The notes beneath the pieces were generated by a model that saw only the letters and a program-made list of their open reading frames with translations, was not told where the DNA came from and searched no databases. A program made the translations under genes and the position numbers. Below are positions 8,387 to 15,276 of a DNA stretch of 53,411 bases, in pieces. The stretch comes from Mongoliimonas terrestris (GTDB lineage: Bacteria; Pseudomonadota; Alphaproteobacteria; Rhizobiales; Pleomorphomonadaceae): the NCBI RefSeq assembly GCF_001927285.1, contig NZ_MSIG01000020.1, positions 1-53,411 on the forward strand, read 5' to 3'. Numbering within the stretch: position 1 is the first letter of the stretch; every line of letters begins with the position of its first letter.

Positions 8387-9290
8387 ACTGCTGGAGATCG
8401 CGCGCGCCGAGCAGGCGGGCGACGACGCCCACGTGCAGCGCGCCGCGCAGGATCCAGGCCCGCGCCCGGGTGGGGCTGACCACGAAGGCGGCCGCGGCCA
8501 CGCCGCAGAGCGCCGCCTTGCCGGCCGCCTTGGCGATCGCCGCCACGTGACCCGCCGTACCCGGCCGCACGTCGCGCAAAAGAATGGAATGGGTCTGGCC
8601 GGCCCGGAAGCGTCGCTTCACCAGCCAGCCGAAGCTCTGGCGCGACGCCGGCACCGGCTCGGTGAGGAGCGCGTCGGGCGCGTAGGCGATCCGCGCGCCG
8701 GCCTCGTGCATGGCGTGGAAGAACTCCGTGTCCTCGCCGCCCGAACGGCCGAGTTCCAGCCGGAAACGCCGTCCTGCGAGCGCCGGAGACTGCCGGTCGA
8801 TCAGCACGTTGCAACTGTAGCCGGTGCGGATGGTGCCGGACACGAACACCGGGCGGGTGTCGTGGAAGTGCCCCCGGCGCATCCAGGCGGGGGCGTCCGG
8901 CGCATAGGCGGCGTCCACCGGGCCGAGCACCACGTCGGCGCCCGTCTGCTGCCAGACGGAATGCAGGGCCGCGATCCAGCCCGCGGTCGCGATCTCGTCG
9001 TCGTCGATGAAGAGCATCAGCCGACCGGTCGCCGCTTCCAGCGCCGCGTTGCGGGCAATGGAGATGTTCCGGCCGGGGGCGTGCACATAGTCCACCGGCA
9101 TCGGGGCAGCGGCCGCCAGGGCGGCGACGCGGTCACGGGCCGAGGGTGTGTCGTCGTTGTCGATCACCACCACCCGGACCGACCAGCCCGCCGGAACGGT
9201 GCAGGCGAACAGCGACGACAGGGTCGCCGCCAGCGAGTCGCGCCGGAAGGTGCAGACGCAGATGTCGATCCGCCGGTCGGCCCCGGTCAT
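8352..9290 (-). CDS. exoM: Family 2 glycosyltransferase, ExoM-like
   Basis: Glycosyltransferase of 312 residues that resembles succinoglycan ExoM, a beta-1,4-glucosyltransferase of about 309 residues. The N-terminus IDICVCTFRRDSLAATLSSL, then VVVIDNDDTPSARDRV, YVHAPGRNISIARNAAL and LMLFIDDDEIA follow the pattern typical of ExoM-type enzymes; the last is the metal-binding acidic motif. A GGEDTEFFHAMHEAG segment precedes a basic C-terminal region with a weakly hydrophobic stretch that may associate with the membrane. The start is seven bases after the stop of the ExoA-like gene, so the two are almost certainly co-transcribed. The symbol is by family resemblance; the actual linkage is inferred. 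Confidence 0.8.
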   Translation of the reverse strand: MTGADRRIDICVCTFRRDSLAATLSSLFACTVPAGWSVRVVVIDNDDTPSARDRVAALAAAAPMPVDYVHAPGRNISIARNAALEAATGRLMLFIDDDEIATAGWIAALHSVWQQTGADVVLGPVDAAYAPDAPAWMRRGHFHDTRPVFVSGTIRTGYSCNVLIDRQSPALAGRRFRLELGRSGGEDTEFFHAMHEAGARIAYAPDALLTEPVPASRQSFGWLVKRRFRAGQTHSILLRDVRPGTAGHVAAIAKAAGKAALCGVAAAAFVVSPTRARAWILRGALHVGVVARLLGARDLQQYGRVDDHGFAP

Positions 9291-9297
9291 CGACGGG

Positions 9298-10308
9298 TCA
9301 CCGGTTTCCGCGTCCGACAGCCATGCGCAGCAGCTGCGTCCAGAACCCCGCCGACCAGCCGAGCTGGATGATCATGGCGGCAAAGCCGGACAGCATGGCG
9401 GGCAGGTTGCGTTCGCTGATGCCGATCACCGCGCCCCAGATCAGGCAGAGGCCGGCCCAGGCCGCGGCCGGCACGGCGGCCAGCCAGAAGAAGGGCGTGG
9501 CGAGTGCCAGGAGCAGCATCGGCAGGATGGCCAGCGGAACCGCCTGACGCACTTTCATGCGGCCGTGCTTGAACACGGTGCGCGCTCGGCCGCGGCCGTA
9601 GCGGAAGTACTGCAGGAACAGCTTCCACGGCGTCTCGCGCGAGAAATAGTCGATCGAGGTCTCGTTGGTCAGCCAGCAGCGGAACCCGGCCTTGCCGAGG
9701 CGGAGATCGAGCTCGGCGTCTTCGTTGTGCGAGAAGCTGGTGTCATAGCCGCCCACCGCCTCGAACGCCTTGACGCGAATGAGCGCATGGTGGCCGTGGT
9801 CGACCCAGCGGCCGCCCGCCTGCATGCTGCGATGGGCCGAACCGCCGTTGCCGAGCGGCGAATTCTGCGCCGCCGCGGCGGCCTTCTGGAAGAAGCGCTT
9901 GCCCTGGGTCTTCATGCTGACCACCACCGAGTCGGCGCCGGTGCGGATCGCCTCGGACACCAGGGTGTAGCAGAAGTCGGGCGGGTAGGACGAATGCGCG
10001 TCCACCCGGATCAGGTATTCGAAATCCGCGCCGAGCTGCTGGACCGCCAGGTTCACGGCCGCGCTCTGATAGCGCTGCGGATTCGAGATCAGGCACACGT
10101 TGGGGTGCTTGGACGCAAGCTCGCGCGCAATCTCTGCCGTCCGGTCCGTGCTGGCGCCGTCCACGATCGCAATGATCAGCTTCTCGAACCCGACCTGGCG
10201 GAGAAGTTCGTTGACCACGCTCTCGACGTTTTTTTCTTCATTGTAACAGGGGACAACAATCAGAGACGGCTCGTGAAGAACATTATCCAGGACGACCTTA
10301 TAGTTCAT
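9298..10308 (-). CDS. exoA: Family 2 glycosyltransferase, ExoA-like
   Basis: Membrane-associated glycosyltransferase resembling succinoglycan ExoA (beta-1,3-glucosyltransferase, about 330 residues). Signatures are PSLIVVPCYNEEKNVESVV, IIAIVDGASTDRTAEIA, YLIRVDAHSSYPPDF (DxH) and SFSHNEDAELDLRLGKAGF (the ED base motif), followed by a QYFRYGRGRART segment. A C-terminal hydrophobic block from about residue 265 probably makes two or three membrane helices. The start at ATG 10308 gives a 336-residue protein of normal family length. The frame stays open to an ATG at 10455, with a GTG preceded by GAGGGA in between, so an N-terminal extension of up to 49 residues is possible. First gene of the exoA-exoM-GT2 minus-strand operon. 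Confidence 0.82.
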   Translation of the reverse strand: MNYKVVLDNVLHEPSLIVVPCYNEEKNVESVVNELLRQVGFEKLIIAIVDGASTDRTAEIARELASKHPNVCLISNPQRYQSAAVNLAVQQLGADFEYLIRVDAHSSYPPDFCYTLVSEAIRTGADSVVVSMKTQGKRFFQKAAAAAQNSPLGNGGSAHRSMQAGGRWVDHGHHALIRVKAFEAVGGYDTSFSHNEDAELDLRLGKAGFRCWLTNETSIDYFSRETPWKLFLQYFRYGRGRARTVFKHGRMKVRQAVPLAILPMLLLALATPFFWLAAVPAAAWAGLCLIWGAVIGISERNLPAMLSGFAAMIIQLGWSAGFWTQLLRMAVGRGNR

Positions 10309-11501
10309 CGTGTGAAGCTTAGCTTCACCTTCGACGCTTGTATTATCCGACAAGGTCTTCAGCCAGGTGAGGCTGGATGGAATGGCTTGTAAGGTCACGA
10401 GTACACATCCCTCTGGATACAACTCAGGCAATTCCTGGCGCCCCGTGGCGTTCATAGGGCGCCGCGCCCGTTAAATTACGACAAAGGAAAGCTTCATCTG
10501 GCGCGTTGGTTCAAAACACATGATCTACTGGCTAACATTCCGCATATTGAAACCAGCATATATTGGCGTACAAATTAACTGCTTGTTAACTAACCGGGAT
10601 CACCATAGACCACTGAAATCAAAAATACAGCATAGGCTATGTTTTTCCAGTCAGGTGTTGCCGCTGCACAACCTGTCCTGCGGACAGCCTTAACGGCGAC
10701 AGAAACGTCCAGGGTTCGATTGGCAATTCGCGCAGTCGCGTGCAGCGCGATACGGCCTTCCGACAGGTGTTGAACGGTCTCAAGTGCCCAGAACTGCGGC
10801 TCCTGACGGTCCAATGTAAATGAATTCTCAAAGTTATAAGTAAGATATTCGTATTAGGTTCTGCAATTGACGTCGCCGTGAAGACGCCGCCGCGCTGCGC
10901 GGGTGAGGCTGCCAGGCCCGGACTGCGGGCCGCAACCGCCTCGTTTCATTGTTCCTTCACCATCAGACATCGAACGATCAACGGCTGATCGGACCGATTG
11001 TTCCCCGTCCGAGGGACCCGGTCTGTGATCCCGCGCACAGGTGACCGAGACGCCACACCGCCGCCGGTCGGCCATACGCGGCTCCTGAAGTTCGGGCCCG
11101 TCCGATCTCCAAAAGCGCCACGGCCTGACCGGCCGGCGCCGGTCGGACTTGCCTGCGCTCCTAAAGCCCCGACAGGTCGGCCTTTTACGCGCTCGGTATC
11201 CTCCGCGCGCTCTGTTTCGGCCGTGTCCCGCCGCCCGATCCGCGCGCCGCAGCCCCTTGCCGCGTCATCGTTGGCGGCGAGCGTTCTCACCCGCGCTCTG
11301 CGGGCGGAACCAACGTCATTCTTCGCGCCGAAGAGGCTTCATCAAGATGCTTATAGTCGATTATTTCCGAAAGAAATCGTGATGGAAGCACTTGGTGTCG
11401 TCATAACAAAGGTTAACTCTGATCTCGACTTGACGGGCATCGGTAAATAAGCGAGGATGCAGATAGTATTTGTGCGTTTTCAGATTTCAGGTTTGCTTTC
11501 C
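10309..11501. other. Long divergent intergenic region
   Basis: About 1.2 kb between the ExoA-like gene and a secreted plus-strand protein. It contains an AT-rich island near 10490-10630 with a CtrA-type box (annotated separately). Around 11120-11180 there is a GC-rich stretch with short palindromes, such as CCGAC-AG-GTCGG followed by CCTTTT. Open frames here have poor codon bias and no recognisable product. A small RNA cannot be excluded. Confidence 0.55.
10575..10589. promoter_or_regulatory. CtrA-type box TTAA-N7-TTAA
   Basis: TTAACTGCTTGTTAA matches the full alphaproteobacterial CtrA consensus TTAA-N7-TTAA and is itself a 5-5-5 inverted repeat. It lies about 270 bp upstream of the ExoA-like start in an AT-rich island. 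CtrA is the cell-cycle response regulator of this class. That it binds here is inference. Confidence 0.45.
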
Positions 11502-12311
11502 ATGAACCATTTCCAAGCCGTGTCTGCCCTTTCCCCCTTGCACCTTTCGTCGCCGCGGCGGTCGCGGTCCGGTTCTCTCGTCCGGGCCGCGGCCCTTTTG
11601 GCGGCCCTTGTCGCGGGTTTCGGCGTCTCGCCGGCCGCCGCGGTCGGAACGGCTCCGACGAGCGTGGACCGCTTCCCCGCCTCCGGCCTTTCCGCCGCCG
11701 TCCACCACATGCCCAGGCTCGCCAGCCGCGCTCCCGCCGCGCGCCCCGCGCCCGTGCTCGTGGCGCAGGCAACCGGTGACGGCGTGTTGTCGGACATCCT
11801 GTCCGACGGCTCGCTGGAACTGGAGGTGCTCAGTCTCCTCGACATCGCCGACGATCTCGGCCTGCCGTCGGTCGACGGTCTCTGCGCCGAGCCGCCCTTT
11901 CTCCTTTCCTTCGTGGTCAACCGGGACATGTCGTCCGTCTGCGCGGCGGCAGAGCGGCTCGTGGCGGTCGCCGGCGGCATCGACGGCCCGACCGGCGCGG
12001 TGCCGGGCGCCCTCGGCCGCGGCTTCTTCGGCGGGGCGGGCGGCGGGCCATCGCCCTTCCAGGTGGCCTTCTCCGCCCTCAACCCGCCGGCCGGCTTCAT
12101 CAACAAGTTCCGCTACCCGCCCTCGTCCTTCCGGGTGAACCAGGGGCCGAATTCGCCGAGCTTCAGCCGGCGCGGCGGCTCGGACACGTTCGTCACCACC
12201 ACCATCATCACGGTGCCGTTCGGCGATGCCGGAACCGGCGCTCTCGGGCTCGTGGCGGTCGGGGCCTTCCTCTACATCACCCGCCGCGCAAGCCGCGCCC
12301 GCCCGGCCTGA
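11502..12311 (+). CDS. Secreted protein of unknown function with C-terminal membrane/sorting-like tail
   Basis: No family recognised. The 269-residue product has an N-terminal basic region and hydrophobic signal (LVRAAALLAALVAGFGV...AAA). A variable Ala/Pro-rich part follows, then a segment with two Cys (LCAEPPF, SSVCAAAERL), a Gly-rich stretch (RGFFGGAGGG) and an aromatic-basic section. The last 30 residues are PFGDAGTG, a hydrophobic stretch ALGLVAVGAFLYI and a basic end RRASRARPA, the tripartite layout of PEP-CTERM-like sorting signals. The start at ATG 11502 is preferred for the signal peptide; the frame extends to ATG 11457, where GAGG abuts the codon. Location between exopolysaccharide genes suggests a surface or matrix role. 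Confidence 0.6.
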   Translation: MNHFQAVSALSPLHLSSPRRSRSGSLVRAAALLAALVAGFGVSPAAAVGTAPTSVDRFPASGLSAAVHHMPRLASRAPAARPAPVLVAQATGDGVLSDILSDGSLELEVLSLLDIADDLGLPSVDGLCAEPPFLLSFVVNRDMSSVCAAAERLVAVAGGIDGPTGAVPGALGRGFFGGAGGGPSPFQVAFSALNPPAGFINKFRYPPSSFRVNQGPNSPSFSRRGGSDTFVTTTIITVPFGDAGTGALGLVAVGAFLYITRRASRARPA

Positions 12312-12763
12312 TCCGGCTCAGATCCTCGCCGCCCGGTTCACCGTCCAACGACCGGACGGCGAGGAAAAGAAGGGCTACGCCCGTCAGCCGGAGCGTGCGA
12401 AGCGCCCCCCGACACCGTCCGTCCCGTCCGAACAGCGCCCACCCGGCCGGCCGACGTGTCTCCTTCGACCACAGCGTCAAGCGCCCTGCCGGACCCTCGC
12501 GGACGCGCCGCTCGCCTGCCATCGCGCTGATCCTGGCAGCCCGCCTCCGCACCCTCCCTGGCCGGCCCACGCCGCCCGTCCGCCCCGCCGTCCGAGCGAA
12601 CCGGCCCCGGATGGTGAATGGCGCGTAAACGCTAACGGCCATCAATGCACGACGACAAATGTGGCGGCTCGCGTTTCAGCGCGCGCAGTGCTAGTCTGCA
12701 CCCATAATCGACGCAGTAATTCTCTGCCGCTTTCATGTGCAATTTATCGATAACGGTGCAGTT
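12312..12763 (+). other. Intergenic region upstream of the GT4 gene
   Basis: The proximal part holds a weak hairpin (CCGTCC-N7-GGACGG, 12341-12359) downstream of the secreted protein. The distal 150 bp are AT-richer and presumably contain the promoter of the GT4 gene. A perfect 10-bp palindrome TTATCGATAA (12744-12753) ends ten bases before the ATG. No coding sequence is supported here. Confidence 0.5.
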
Positions 12764-13918
12764 ATGACGAGTCAAAACGGTGAAACCGTCTCGGTATCCG
12801 AGCTTGCTCGGCATGCTGCGGGAGCAGCTGGCGCGATTGACGCAACCGCCCGCACGCTGGACATCGGAATTCTGGCCCGACAGCACTATGAATTCTCCAC
12901 GGTGCAGGCGCTCGTCCGCGACGGCAAGCGACCCCTGTCGGAATTCCACGCCCTGCAAAGCCTCGGCGGCTTTCGCATGATCGACATCAGCGGCGGTCCG
13001 GACGCCCCTCAGGAGCCATGGTCGGCGGTGTTTGGCAATCCGGTCCGCGGCCTCAAGGTCCGCCGCCAGATCGCCGGGCTCGACGCGATCGTCGCCATGG
13101 GGGAGGACGTCGGCCTGCCGGCCTTCCTCGGCCTCACCGCCTACGGCCTGCGACTGCCGATGATCTGCATCCTGCACGGCACCTATTTCGAGAGCGGCAA
13201 GTTCGCCGCCATCATCGGCATGGTGAAGCACCTGAAGCACATCCGCTTCCTCGGCATGTCGACGACGGTGATCGATCGGCTCGTCAAGGAGTTCGGCATT
13301 CCGGCCGCGCGTTGCGCCGTCGGCGGCGTCGGGATCGACACCGACTTCTTCCGCCCCGAGCCGCTACAGGGCGAGGGCGTCATCGCCAGCGCCGGCGTCG
13401 TCCAGCGCGACTACGACAGCCTGTTCCGGGCGGTGGAGGGCCTCGACGTCCAGGTGGAACTGGCCACCAACAGCTCCTGGGTGGCGCCCGTCACCTTCGC
13501 CTCCGCGCTGCCGGCCAACGTGAAGGCGGGCGAACTGCCGCTCCACACCGGGCTTCGCGATCTCATCGCCCGCTCCCGCATCGTCGTCGTGCCGCTCCAC
13601 CCGGTCCGCTATTCCTGCGGCTACACGGTGATCGGCGAGGCCATGGCCATGGGCAAGCCGGTGATCGCCAGCCGCAACCCCGGCCACAGCGACCTCATCG
13701 TCGACGGCGAAACCGGCCTCTACGTGCCGTGCGCCGATCCGGCGGCGCTCCGCGCCGCCATCGTGCGGCTTCTCGACGATCCGGCCGAAGCCGCCCGCAT
13801 GGGCGAAGCCGGCCGCCGACGGGCCGAGGCGATCTGCGCCATGGCCCCCTACGCCCAGCACATCCGCGGCCGGATCGCAGCGCTCGGCGGCCTCGCGAGC
13901 CGGCGGGTGGCAGCCTGA
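12764..13918 (+). CDS. Family 4 glycosyltransferase
   Basis: GT-B fold glycosyltransferase of 384 residues, probably cytosolic. The C-terminal donor-binding region reads GYTVIGEAMAMGKPVIASRNPGH, then DGETGLYVP, the classic E-x7-E type motif of group-1 enzymes. The middle contains HGTYFESGKF and VGGVGIDTDFFRPEP, the latter being the usual inter-domain segment. The frame opens at 12737, but the ATG at 12764 is chosen since the family-like part begins only later. It is the first of two plus-strand glycosyltransferase genes at the right end of the exopolysaccharide locus. The region 1-60 is less GC-rich than the rest. Donor and acceptor unknown. Confidence 0.85.
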   Translation: MTSQNGETVSVSELARHAAGAAGAIDATARTLDIGILARQHYEFSTVQALVRDGKRPLSEFHALQSLGGFRMIDISGGPDAPQEPWSAVFGNPVRGLKVRRQIAGLDAIVAMGEDVGLPAFLGLTAYGLRLPMICILHGTYFESGKFAAIIGMVKHLKHIRFLGMSTTVIDRLVKEFGIPAARCAVGGVGIDTDFFRPEPLQGEGVIASAGVVQRDYDSLFRAVEGLDVQVELATNSSWVAPVTFASALPANVKAGELPLHTGLRDLIARSRIVVVPLHPVRYSCGYTVIGEAMAMGKPVIASRNPGHSDLIVDGETGLYVPCADPAALRAAIVRLLDDPAEAARMGEAGRRRAEAICAMAPYAQHIRGRIAALGGLASRRVAA

Positions 13919-14058
13919 CCGGTCTCGCGCGTCCTCATCCGTCGTGCGGTCCGCCCGGTCGGCCGGCCCCGCGGTGTGGCGTTTCTTAAGAGAGATGCTG
14001 TTCCCTGCACGCGAACGGGCCGAAACCGGCCGTCCGTCCTCGGGCTGAAGAGCACCGG

Positions 14059-15216
14059 ATGTCGTCCCTGCGCATCGCCTATCTGGTCCACAACCTCCAC
14101 GATCCGGCCGTCCTTCGCCGCGTCCGCATGCTCCAGATCGGCGGCGCGACCGTGGAGATCGCCGGCTTTCGCCGCTCCGACACGCCGGCCCGGCCGATCG
14201 GCGGCGTCACGCCGGTGGACCTTGGCCGCACCCGCGACGGCGGCTTTCCGCAGCGCATCGCCGCCATCGGTCTCGCGGGCCTTCGCCGCGACGCGGTGAC
14301 CGAAATGGTCGCGAGGGCCGACGTGGTGATCGCCCGCAGCCTGGAACTGATGCTTTACGCCGCCGCCCAGATCCGCCGGTCCGGCAAGCGGCCGCCGCTC
14401 GTCTACGAATGCCTCGACATCCACCGCTTCCTCGTCACCCGCTCGCCCGCCGGCACGGCGCTCCGGGCGGTGGAAACGGCGCTCGCCCGCCGCGCGTCCC
14501 TTCTGATCACCTCGTCGCCCGGCTTCATCCGCAACTACTTCAGCGAGCGGGCTGGCCTTCGAGACCTGCCGGTGCTCCTCCTTGAAAACCAGGTGCTGGT
14601 CGACAGCGACACGCCGGCCCCACCCCCGCCGCCGTCCGTGCCCGTCGGCCCGCCCTGGCGGATCGGCTGGTTCGGCGCGCTCCGCGACCGCAAGGGCTTC
14701 GACATACTGGCCCGCCTCGTCCAGCGCCTGCCCGGCACTGTGGAGGTGGTGATGCGCGGCATGCCGTCCGAGGCGGTCTTCCCGGACGGCCTTGCCGCCG
14801 AAACCCTGCCGCCCGGCATCCGCTATCTCGGCCGCTACACCTATCCGGACGACCTGCCGGCCATCTACGCGGACGTGCACTTCACCTGGGCGGTTGATTA
14901 TTTCGAGGAGGGGCTGAACTCCAGCTGGCTGCTGCCGAACCGCCTCTACGAAGGCGGCCTCAACCAGTCGGTGCCGATCGCCCTCAAGGGTCTGGAAACC
15001 GGCCGCATGCTCGCCGCCCTCGACACCGGCATCATCCTCTCCGGCGATGTCGAAAGCGCGCTCGCCGACGTCTTCACCGGCATGACGGCGGAGCGCTACG
15101 CGGCCCTCAAGGCCAAGGCCGCCGCCGTTTCCCGCGCGCGGTTCGTCACCACGCCGGCCGATTGCCGCGCCCTGGTGGATCGTCTTGGCGAGGTGAAGGC
15201 CCGAGCCCGCCGCTGA
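14059..15216 (+). CDS. GT-B type glycosyltransferase
   Basis: A 385-residue protein with a GT4-like layout: SLRIAYLVHNLHDPAVLRRVRML at the N-terminus and an acceptor domain with VYECLDIHRFLV. An inter-domain PWRIGWFGALRDRKGFDIL opens the donor domain, which ends with LPNRLYEGGLNQSVPIALKG. The E-x7-E motif is degenerate (YEGGLNQS), so the family call is less secure than for the preceding gene. A Pro-rich linker (APPPPPSVPVG) joins the domains. GAAGAG precedes the ATG. It is 140 bp downstream of the GT4 gene and on the same strand, so they are likely co-transcribed. Likely another exopolysaccharide sugar transferase. Confidence 0.78.
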   Translation: MSSLRIAYLVHNLHDPAVLRRVRMLQIGGATVEIAGFRRSDTPARPIGGVTPVDLGRTRDGGFPQRIAAIGLAGLRRDAVTEMVARADVVIARSLELMLYAAAQIRRSGKRPPLVYECLDIHRFLVTRSPAGTALRAVETALARRASLLITSSPGFIRNYFSERAGLRDLPVLLLENQVLVDSDTPAPPPPPSVPVGPPWRIGWFGALRDRKGFDILARLVQRLPGTVEVVMRGMPSEAVFPDGLAAETLPPGIRYLGRYTYPDDLPAIYADVHFTWAVDYFEEGLNSSWLLPNRLYEGGLNQSVPIALKGLETGRMLAALDTGIILSGDVESALADVFTGMTAERYAALKAKAAAVSRARFVTTPADCRALVDRLGEVKARARR

Positions 15217-15276
15217 GCGGGCCGCCCGGCACCGGATCACCCCGGGCTTCCCCCGCATCCAGCCCTCGACCCGACC

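Noticed and set aside
10854..11290. Overlapping open frames of 70-115 codons in the long exo intergenic region
   Set aside because: Mutually overlapping on both strands, atypical codon bias, no domain.
11382..11450. 22-codon frame starting MEALGVV just upstream of the secreted protein
   Set aside because: No good ribosome-binding site and no sign of a leader-peptide pattern such as repeated codons.
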